Source: Zhongshania marina
GTDB lineage: Bacteria > Pseudomonadota > Gammaproteobacteria > Pseudomonadales > Spongiibacteraceae
NCBI RefSeq assembly: GCF_002915595.1
Contig: NZ_PQGG01000030.1
Location: 1 to 64,000 of the forward strand
Length of the DNA stretch: 64,000 nucleotides
Reading direction: 5' to 3'
Shown here: one piece after another, positions 56,939 to 64,000 of the stretch
Position numbering within the stretch: the first letter of the stretch is position 1
Layout of the letters: each line of letters opens with the position of its first letter
Program-made: the position numbers and the translations under genes
Notes under the pieces: model-generated
Databases searched by the model: none
The model's input: only the letters and a program-made list of their open reading frames with translations
Told to the model about the DNA's origin: nothing

Positions 56939-57921
56939 AAACTACCTCGCCTCTACATACCCCACTTTGTGACTTACTAGGCTGTCAATTTCCTATTATG
57001 CTTGCGGGAATGGGAGGCGTAGCTAGGCACCGCCTCGCAAGCGCCGTTGCTAACGCCGGCGGATTTCCAGTACTTGGCATGGTACGCGAACCTTGCGAGC
57101 GCATGCGCTTCGAAATAGCCGCACTCAAACAGCAATGTATTACTCCCTTTGCAGTCAATCTCATTCCTGCGGCAACAGATGCCAGCCTGCTTAAAGCACA
57201 AGTAAGTTTATGCATAGAACTAAATGTTCCATTTATAGCATTATTCTGGGATATCGATAAAAAACTGATTCACCAATTAAAGTTTGAAGGATGTAAAATT
57301 ATCCATCAAGTCGGTAATCTCGAGGACGCTGAAGCCGCATTAGATGCAGGAGTTGACGTCCTCATAGCACAAGGGCAAGAAGCCGGAGGACATGTACGCG
57401 GCAAAGTCAGCAGTCTCCCCCTCTTAGCAGAATTACTTCCAATAAGTCCTATACCGGTTGTAGCCGCTGGTGGCATAGGCAATGGTAAATCAATCGCCGC
57501 AGCACTAACTCTTGGCGCCCAAGGTGTAAGTTTAGGTACTGCTTTTTTAGCGACTACTGAGGCTAATGCCCATGAGCATCACAAGCAGCGGATCATCAAA
57601 GCAAATGCCAACGATACCGTTTACACCACTCAGTTTCACCGCAATTGGCATGAACCTGCTCCAGTAAGAGTACTTGCAAACGCTATCACTCGAGGGGAGC
57701 GTATAGACTCGAGCAAACAAGATCATCCTATTGTAATTGGCTATCAAGACAATCAATCCATACATCTCTGTTCCACAGACTCTCCGCTAACTGATGCTAT
57801 AGGTGCCATCGATGATATGGCGCTTTATTCCGGTCAATCGTGTGGTCAGATAGCGAAAGTAACTAGTGTGAAACAAAGAGTCGACACACTGGTTACAGAA
57901 GCCAAATTGGCGCTGAAATAG
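56932..57921 (+). CDS. nitronate monooxygenase-like FMN protein (NPD family)
   Basis: TIM-barrel FMN enzyme of about 329 residues: CDLLGCQFPIMLAGMGGVARHRLASAVANAGGFPVLG, PFAVNLIP, AQGQEAGGHVRG, VVAAGGIGNGKSIAAALTLGAQGVSLGTAFLATTEA. NPD enzymes oxidise nitronates, but relatives include enoyl reductases (FabK) and uncharacterised catabolic oxidoreductases. The His of EAGGH, the usual catalytic base, is present. ATG 56932 or 56926 may be used. Linkage to DsrE proteins suggests a sulfur-related or acyl substrate rather than a nitro compound. Confidence 0.85.
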   Translation: MVKTTSPLHTPLCDLLGCQFPIMLAGMGGVARHRLASAVANAGGFPVLGMVREPCERMRFEIAALKQQCITPFAVNLIPAATDASLLKAQVSLCIELNVPFIALFWDIDKKLIHQLKFEGCKIIHQVGNLEDAEAALDAGVDVLIAQGQEAGGHVRGKVSSLPLLAELLPISPIPVVAAGGIGNGKSIAAALTLGAQGVSLGTAFLATTEANAHEHHKQRIIKANANDTVYTTQFHRNWHEPAPVRVLANAITRGERIDSSKQDHPIVIGYQDNQSIHLCSTDSPLTDAIGAIDDMALYSGQSCGQIAKVTSVKQRVDTLVTEAKLALK

Positions 57922-58078
57922 CCCTAAATGATATCCCTAGAGATTATCTCAAAAACTGGAGAACAGTAATTTTCTTAAATTGCAGCGAAGAAAACCTACT
58001 TACACCGTACTCCACATTTAAATTTTTATTCACACAAAACTTATATTACGCAATTCCTTAAAGGGAGATCCACCCATC

Positions 58079-60736
58079 ATGCTTCTCGACAGTGATCCTC
58101 ACGAAACAAAGGAGTGGCTTGACGCTTTAGATTCCGTTATCCAGTTTAATGGTCAAGAACGAGCGCACTTTCTTGTTTCTCACCTCATTGATAAGGCGAC
58201 ATCATCAGGGATTCCACTGCAAAATGCAGTTACTACCCCCTTTCATAATACTATTGCGCCCCATCAGGAAAAATTAATGCCAGGCGACCTTTTTATGGAA
58301 CGCCGTATTCGTTCGCTAATTCGCTGGAACGCGCTCGCCATGGTAGTTAGGGCAAACACCAAAAATTCCGGAATCGGTGGTCATATAACAACTTTTTCCT
58401 CCTCAGCTACCTTATATGACATAGGCTTTAATTATTTTTTCCATGGCCGTGGGTCAGGTCATCTTGGTGATTTAGTTTACTTTCAAGGACACAGCTCCCC
58501 CGGAATCTATGCCCGCTCTTTTTTAGAGGGTCGCCTAACCGAGGAGCAACTGGAAAACTTTCGTTTAGAAGTCGACGGTAACGGCCTTTCTTCATACCCC
58601 CATCCTTGGTTGATGCCTGACTATTGGCAGTTCCCTACCGTGAGTATGGGTCTCGGTCCTATCCAAGCAATTTATCAAGCGCATGTTATGCAATATCAAC
58701 ACAGCCGCGGATTAATAGACCAAAATAATCGCAAGGTTTGGTGCTTTTTAGGGGACGGAGAATGTGATGAACCTGAATCTTTAGGTGCGATTTCATTAGC
58801 GGGTCGCGAAAAGCTCAACAACCTCATATTCGTCGTCAACTGTAATCTGCAGCGCCTAGACGGTCCAGTACGCGGCAATGGAAAAATAATACAAGAACTT
58901 GAAGGAGTGTTTCGCGGCGCGGGTTGGAATGTCATCAAAGTAGTATGGGGCCGACTATGGGATCAGTTATTGAAAAAAGACACCACTGGCTTACTCCTGC
59001 GCCGTATGGACGAAGTGGTTGACGGCGAATTACAGAATTACAAAGCCAACGGTGGAGCCTACACTAGGGAACATTTTTTCGGCAAATACCCTGAATTACT
59101 TGAATTAGTCAAAGACCTCTCTGACGATGAAATCATGTATCTTAATCGTGGCGGTCATGACCCATATAAAGTATACGCCGCATACGCAAACGCGATCGAG
59201 ACGAAGGACAAGCCAACCGTAATACTAGCTATGACGGTAAAGGGCTACGGTCTGGGTAGTAGTGGCGGAGAGGCACAAAACGAAGCCCACTCAGTAAAAA
59301 GTTTAGACATGGATGAAATGAAACGTTTCAGGGATCGCTTCGATATACCGATTAGCGATGAAGATCTTGTTAATGTCCCATATTACCGACCGCCAAATGA
59401 CAGCCCTGAAATCCAGTATATGCATGCCCAACGCCAAAAACTAGGCGGTTATTTACCAGCAAGAGTATCGGATTATGATTCTTTAACGGTTCCGGATCTC
59501 ACTAAATTTGAAAGCCAGCTTACAGGTACGGGGACTAGAGAAATATCCTCAACAATGGCCTTTGTTCGTGTTTTATCTACGCTAATAAAAGACAAAAATA
59601 TAGGCAGCAAAATCGTACCTATCGTGCCGGATGAGGCGCGCACTTTCGGCATGGAAGGCATGTTCCGACAACTTGGAATCTATTCATCACAAGGTCAGCG
59701 TTACACTCCGCAGGATGCCGGACAGATCATGTATTACAAAGAATCAAAAGAAGGTCAAATACTAGAGGAAGGCATTACTGAAGCTGGCGCCTTCTCTGCT
59801 TGGCTTGCGGTGGGAACATCTTATGCCAACCATAAAATGCCATTAATTCCATTTTACATATTTTATTCTATGTTTGGATTTCAACGAGTGATGGATCTCT
59901 GCTGGGCTGCCGGTGACTCTCAAGCTAGGGGATTCCTCATCGGTGGCACATCCGGACGCACCACCTTGAACGGAGAAGGCTTGCAACACCAAGATGGCCA
60001 TAGTCATCTGCTAGCGAATATGATCCCAAATTGCGTATCTTATGATCCGACCTACTCATACGAGGTAGCCGTGATTATCCAAGATGGCATTAAACGCATG
60101 TATCACAACAAAGAAAACATTTTCTACTATATAACCGTAATGAATGAAAACTACCCCCACCCAGTAATGCCAACCGGCTGCGAAGCCAACATCATTAAAG
60201 GCTTGTATAAGATACAGGGCATGACCGACGAGACATCCAAATTAAAAGTTCAATTACTAGGCAGTGGTGCCATTTTACGAGAAATTGAAGCAGCCGCTGA
60301 GATTCTCAAAGAAAATTACAATGTAGACGCGAACGTATGGAGTGCAACCAGTATTAATCAATTGCAACGTGACGGTATGGATTGCGAACGTTGGAATAGG
60401 CTTCATCCGTTAGAATCCCCCAAGACTTCTTTTGCTAGCCAGCAATTAAACCAAATAAATGCACCAGTAATATGTGCCACTGATTACATTAAAGCCTACG
60501 GAGAACAATTACGACCCTACATTAATTGCCGTTACGTGGTACTTGGCACTGATGGATATGGACGCTCTGACACTCGCCAAAAATTACGTGAGCATTTTGA
60601 AGTCGATCGCAAACACATCGTCGCGGCTGCCTTAAAGTCTCTAAGCGACGACGGAGTAATTACGGCGACTGAAGTAAACCAAGCCATCATAAACATGGAA
60701 ATTGAAACTAACGGTTTAAACCCACTTTATAAATAG
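58079..60736 (+). CDS. aceE: pyruvate dehydrogenase E1 component, homodimeric AceE type
   Basis: Protein of 885 residues, nearly the E. coli length (887) and alignable throughout by eye: ERRIRSLIRWNALAMVVRAN, GDLVYFQGHSSPGIYARSFLEGR, GNGLSSYPHPWLMPDYWQFPTVSMGLGP, the ThDP motif FLGDGECDEPES..NCNLQRLDGPV, DEARTFGMEGMFRQ and LNGEGLQHQDGHSH. It decarboxylates pyruvate and acetylates the E2 lipoyl group. A GGGAGATCC site precedes the ATG. It follows the flavin-enzyme gene by 157 bases on the same strand, which may hold an additional promoter. Confidence 0.96.
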   Translation: MLLDSDPHETKEWLDALDSVIQFNGQERAHFLVSHLIDKATSSGIPLQNAVTTPFHNTIAPHQEKLMPGDLFMERRIRSLIRWNALAMVVRANTKNSGIGGHITTFSSSATLYDIGFNYFFHGRGSGHLGDLVYFQGHSSPGIYARSFLEGRLTEEQLENFRLEVDGNGLSSYPHPWLMPDYWQFPTVSMGLGPIQAIYQAHVMQYQHSRGLIDQNNRKVWCFLGDGECDEPESLGAISLAGREKLNNLIFVVNCNLQRLDGPVRGNGKIIQELEGVFRGAGWNVIKVVWGRLWDQLLKKDTTGLLLRRMDEVVDGELQNYKANGGAYTREHFFGKYPELLELVKDLSDDEIMYLNRGGHDPYKVYAAYANAIETKDKPTVILAMTVKGYGLGSSGGEAQNEAHSVKSLDMDEMKRFRDRFDIPISDEDLVNVPYYRPPNDSPEIQYMHAQRQKLGGYLPARVSDYDSLTVPDLTKFESQLTGTGTREISSTMAFVRVLSTLIKDKNIGSKIVPIVPDEARTFGMEGMFRQLGIYSSQGQRYTPQDAGQIMYYKESKEGQILEEGITEAGAFSAWLAVGTSYANHKMPLIPFYIFYSMFGFQRVMDLCWAAGDSQARGFLIGGTSGRTTLNGEGLQHQDGHSHLLANMIPNCVSYDPTYSYEVAVIIQDGIKRMYHNKENIFYYITVMNENYPHPVMPTGCEANIIKGLYKIQGMTDETSKLKVQLLGSGAILREIEAAAEILKENYNVDANVWSATSINQLQRDGMDCERWNRLHPLESPKTSFASQQLNQINAPVICATDYIKAYGEQLRPYINCRYVVLGTDGYGRSDTRQKLREHFEVDRKHIVAAALKSLSDDGVITATEVNQAIINMEIETNGLNPLYK

Positions 60737-60758
60737 GCCTACACAAAAGGATCTCAGG

Positions 60759-62057
60759 ATGGCTACTCAAACAATTGAAACACCAGACCTAGGCAATGAT
60801 CAGGCCGCCGAAGTCATTGAGATCTGTGTTATGGCTGGCGACAGTGTCACCGAAGGTGATCCTCTCATTGTCTTAGAGTCTGATAAAGCCTCAATGGAAA
60901 TACCCTCACCATTAAGCGGCGTAATCCAGGAACTCAAAGTCAAAATTGGAGACAGTATCCAAAAAGGCAATATTATTGCAGACATAAAGGTAGCTAATCA
61001 GCCACCGTCTACTGAAAATAAATGCATAAAAGATGATGCGGCTGATGACCAAATACGATCCAACAGTGAATTTAATAGTCCAGCCGTACCACCATCTAAT
61101 GACCTTTGCGGCCCGCTCTCTGACAAGCCTATGCCGATCGATGCCAATAATAGTACCACCGAGATATACGCAGGGCCTGCAGTTCGAAAACTTGCGAGAG
61201 AGCTCGGTATTGATTTGAAAGAAATAGACTCCAGCGGCCCTAGAAATCGTATTATTAAAAAAGACATACACACTTATGTAAGAAAAATTATTTCCGGCAA
61301 CAGCATACAAAATATCGCCCCTAACCTATTGGCGACACCAGATATTGATTTTTCAAAATTTGGATTAATAGATGTATTTTCACTCAGCGAGAAAGATAAA
61401 ATAACCGCATCCACACACCACCAACACTGGTATAGCACACCTCATGTCACGCAGTTCAACGAAGTAGACATTAGCGATTTAGAGAATTTTCGACACTCTC
61501 TTCATAAGGAAGCTACACGCCGTAATATTAAATTAACATTGACGCCATTTATCCTTATGGCAACGGCATCAGCTATAAAACAAAACACTAAATTTACCGC
61601 GTCACTTAGCTCGGATAATGAAAAAATAATTTATAAAAAATTCATTAATATTGGTGTCATCGTAAATACAGCAGGCGGATTAATTGTCCCCGTACTCAGA
61701 GAGGTAGACCAAAAATCCATTTTTAAATTAGCAGAAGAATTGACACAACTCACACTTAAATCCCAAAATCAACCACTAACACAGGATGATATAGATGGCA
61801 GCTGTTTCACTATTTTTAATTTAGGGAAATATGGTGGTAACGGATTCACCTCCATCATTAATTTCCCAGAACCTGCCATTCTTGGTATTTCTCAGTTCAA
61901 TATCAAGCCTATGTGGAACGGCCAATGCTTCCAGCCACGAACAATACTCCCACTATGTCTTAGCTATAACCACAAACTAATCAACGGTGCGGAAGCTGGA
62001 AAATTTTTAACAGACTTAAGCACCACATTGGCAGATGTGCGTAAGTTGCTCCTCTGA
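60759..62057 (+). CDS. aceF: dihydrolipoamide acetyltransferase E2 (AceF), single lipoyl domain
   Basis: Protein of 432 residues: one lipoyl domain (residues 1-75, with the lipoylated Lys in VLESDKASMEIPSP), a polar linker, the E1/E3-binding domain (AGPAVRKLARELGIDLKEIDSSGPRNRIIKKDIHTYV, about residues 138-175), and a catalytic domain from about 210. The active-site motif reads LSYNHKLINGAEAGKF where the family has DHRxxDG: the His is kept, but the Asp/Arg flanks and the second Asp are Asn, Lys and Asn. No E3 (lpd) gene follows. E. coli AceF has three lipoyl domains. Confidence 0.92.
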   Translation: MATQTIETPDLGNDQAAEVIEICVMAGDSVTEGDPLIVLESDKASMEIPSPLSGVIQELKVKIGDSIQKGNIIADIKVANQPPSTENKCIKDDAADDQIRSNSEFNSPAVPPSNDLCGPLSDKPMPIDANNSTTEIYAGPAVRKLARELGIDLKEIDSSGPRNRIIKKDIHTYVRKIISGNSIQNIAPNLLATPDIDFSKFGLIDVFSLSEKDKITASTHHQHWYSTPHVTQFNEVDISDLENFRHSLHKEATRRNIKLTLTPFILMATASAIKQNTKFTASLSSDNEKIIYKKFINIGVIVNTAGGLIVPVLREVDQKSIFKLAEELTQLTLKSQNQPLTQDDIDGSCFTIFNLGKYGGNGFTSIINFPEPAILGISQFNIKPMWNGQCFQPRTILPLCLSYNHKLINGAEAGKFLTDLSTTLADVRKLLL

Positions 62058-62150
62058 CACTGTTTAATCAATAGCCTACACCCTTATTAGAGATACTTTC
62101 ATGATGCTGCGGTACTGATAGAGATGTAATTCGCATGTAACGTCACTGGA

Positions 62151-62178
62151 AAATTGTAAAGCAATATTTACAATTTTT
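62151..62178 (+). terminator. intrinsic terminator after aceF
   Basis: AAATTGTAAA and TTTACAATTT form a perfect 10-bp stem with a 6-base loop, running into further T residues. It lies 94 bases after aceF and closes the operon. Confidence 0.72.
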
Positions 62179-62228
62179 ACGGGGCCACCATTGTCTTCAT
62201 CTTTCTTACCGATTCTCGAAAAGAATGA

Positions 62229-63889
62229 TTAAGATTTTTCTCGACTATCAGGCCAACGAATATGACGAGACCGATCTTCTTTTGACGAAACCGATCGAGA
62301 ATGAGCTTTGATAATGTCACTCCGCGTGATGACTCCCCTTACCACATTGGAGGCACTTGGTACGACAACGACAAGTCGTCCAACCCCCATTCTTACCATC
62401 TGATCCGCCGCTTGCCGCAAAGTGCTACCCGCAGCAATAACGATCGGCGGCCGTCGAATCAAGTCAGCTACCAACGCATCACCAAGAATATCCAGTCGCC
62501 AAATATCTCGACGTGTCACGACACCTTGTAAATACCCATGAGCATCGATCACCGGAAAGCCCTGGTGGTGCGTAGACGCCATATTACCTGAAAGCCAATC
62601 TCGAACTTCCGCCACCCGTTGCTCGTCCCGAAGCGATACAACGTCTTGGCTATATACACTTGCGACATTCACTTGATCTAATGGATCGGCCGAATATTGA
62701 TCCGGCACAGTGACACCACGACGGCTAATTTTTTCCGTCATAATTGTCGTCCGCATAAACAGCGACGAGGTTAAATAGGCAAGGCCACAACCGCCCAGCA
62801 GCGGCAGCAAGCTATTCGGCTGATGTGTAACTTCCAGCGCAAAAACAATGGCTGTAAGCAGGGCTCTTGAGGAGCCAGCGAACATCGCTGCCATCCCGAC
62901 TAATCCCGCCAATTCAGGGCTTACCCCCCACTGAGGAAAAACACCTACCAGCCATATAGCCAAACCTCCGCCCAGTGAACCGCCAATAATAAATAGCGGC
63001 GCCAATGTACCACCAGAAGTACCACTACCAAGCGCAATAGACCAAGATAGCCACTTAGCAAACCCCAAGAGCGCCAAGGCTGATAACGCCAAGTTTCCAT
63101 TAATAATGTCTGAAATCAGGTCATAGCCAACGCCCATAGTCTGCGACACCCAATAACCAACTAAGCCAACAGCGAGCCCACCCAGTGCCGGCCACCACAT
63201 CCAATGCAAGGGTAGACGCTCAAACCCGTCTTCAATCCAGTAAAGCCCCCGTGTTACCACCACACTAGCGCCACCAAGGAGCACACCCAATAAAACATAA
63301 AAAAGTATCGCCGCCGTGCTTGGTACCACGACTGTAAACATAGCGAATACGGGCTCAGATCCAAGTAGTAAAAAGCGACTACTCGTTGCGGCAACGGTGG
63401 CAATAATGACTGGCAATAATGACCGGCTATGAAATTCAAATAGTAATAACTCTACCGCTAACAAGACCGCCGATAAGGGCGCTGAAAACACCGCTGCCAT
63501 TCCCGCTGCCGCGCCCGCAGCCAACAACACTTTTCGTTCAAGCGCGGTAATATGCACCAGCTGCCCAAGTAACGAACCCAGCGCGCCATCACACCAATAA
63601 TAAGTCCACCCAGCACAGGAATAAGTATGACCCAAGCCCCCAGATGGTGGCCTGCAGGTGAAATCTCTCGAGTAGAAATGCGGCCGTAGAAAAACAACTG
63701 CGCGAAGAAGTGAATTAAATCAATTAATAACTTGGCCACCGGCGCAGCAAGCAAGCCCAGACCCAGCGCAAGAAAACACACCCAAAGTAATCTGCGCCCT
63801 GACATCGCGGCAGATTGGACTTGGTTATCTAGGGACAATGCAGGCATTGATGGTGAAACGGGGATAGACGTAGGCCTTGGTTTAGTCAT
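62229..63889 (-). pseudogene. ClC-family chloride channel/transporter with CBS domains, internally deleted
   Basis: The N-terminal frame from 63889 reads MTKPRPTSIPV..., then LLWVCFLALGLGLLAAPVAKLLIDLIHFF and VLGGLIIGVMARW. At about 63580-63588 the reading frame changes and the protein resumes as GALGSLLGQLVHITALERKVLLAAGAAAGMAAVFSAPLSAVLLAVELLLFEF, on through the membrane part and two CBS domains (HHQGFPVIDAHGYLQGVVTRRD; MGVGRLVVV...GVITRSDI). Between the two blocks a normal ClC has about 60 residues with the GxGIPE and GxFGAEGPIIATG selectivity-filter motifs. They are missing, so no working channel can be made. Confidence 0.82.
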
Positions 63890-64000
63890 CGGGCTACTCG
63901 ATATCTAGGAAATCAGGGAGGCGCATTATACCCCTCTTGGTTAAAATATTTCCAATCTAGGCACCAGCGTGAGTATCGTAGCTGCTACCGATCTACTACA

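Noticed and set aside
60912-61310. 132-codon frame opposite aceF
   Set aside because: Shadow frame across the aceF linker region; no signals.

Overview
The window looks like chromosomal DNA of a marine, metabolically versatile gammaproteobacterium. The support is DeaD, Fur, LetA/LetB-type and AceE/AceF proteins of gammaproteobacterial type, two TonB-dependent receptors, an amidohydrolase/MaoC pair and a BadI-type ring-cleaving hydrolase. A Spongiibacteraceae-like (Cellvibrionales) host is my best guess, from gene flavour only. I saw no rRNA, tRNA or CRISPR array.

0-9 kb: a decayed integron-integrase fragment at the left edge, then chrA (chromate), deaD, a thioesterase, trhA/hemolysin III, an amidohydrolase and a MaoC hydratase, mostly on the minus strand. 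7.4-17.2 kb (plus strand): an envelope block of cardiolipin synthase, PqiA/LetA split into two overlapping half genes, a six-MCE-domain PqiB/LetB protein, and an RND pump with its membrane-fusion protein. 17.2-23 kb: dgkA, glpE, then an iron block of fur, a FecA-type receptor with signalling domain, fecR and a fecI that carries a frameshift, with a good Fur box in front of fecI. 23-27.2 kb: sppA, DUF2069, wrbA, arsC and a divergent TlpA-like thioredoxin lipoprotein.

27.2-37.9 kb is an AT-rich accessory segment. It holds an XRE repressor and a divergent winged-helix-like protein that share CTAAG-type operators, an IS30 transposase relic, a catabolic operon (OYE-family flavin reductase, 3beta-HSD-like epimerase, TonB receptor, SDR) divergent from a TetR gene, an IS256 transposase relic, and an isolated badI. 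38.3-44.6 kb: metR/metE (divergent) and a PepSY protein with an OmpR-type two-component system. 44.7-51.1 kb: a lysine-rich 34-residue protein, a GreA/GreB-C-like protein, beta-carbonic anhydrase, a DUF6306-type protein, gdhA, and two or three unrecognised proteins, one behind two strong palindromes.

51.4-62.2 kb is the most unusual part: a LysR regulator divergent from a tight run of a CysJ-like flavoprotein, CysI, three DsrE-fold proteins, a nitronate-monooxygenase-like FMN protein, then AceE and AceF, closed by a perfect intrinsic terminator. It joins sulfite reduction, DsrE-type sulfur relay and a lipoyl-bearing pyruvate dehydrogenase without E3. CysJ lacks recognisable NADPH-phosphate residues and AceF has a changed catalytic motif. 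The window ends with a ClC chloride channel gene broken by an internal deletion that removes its selectivity-filter segment.
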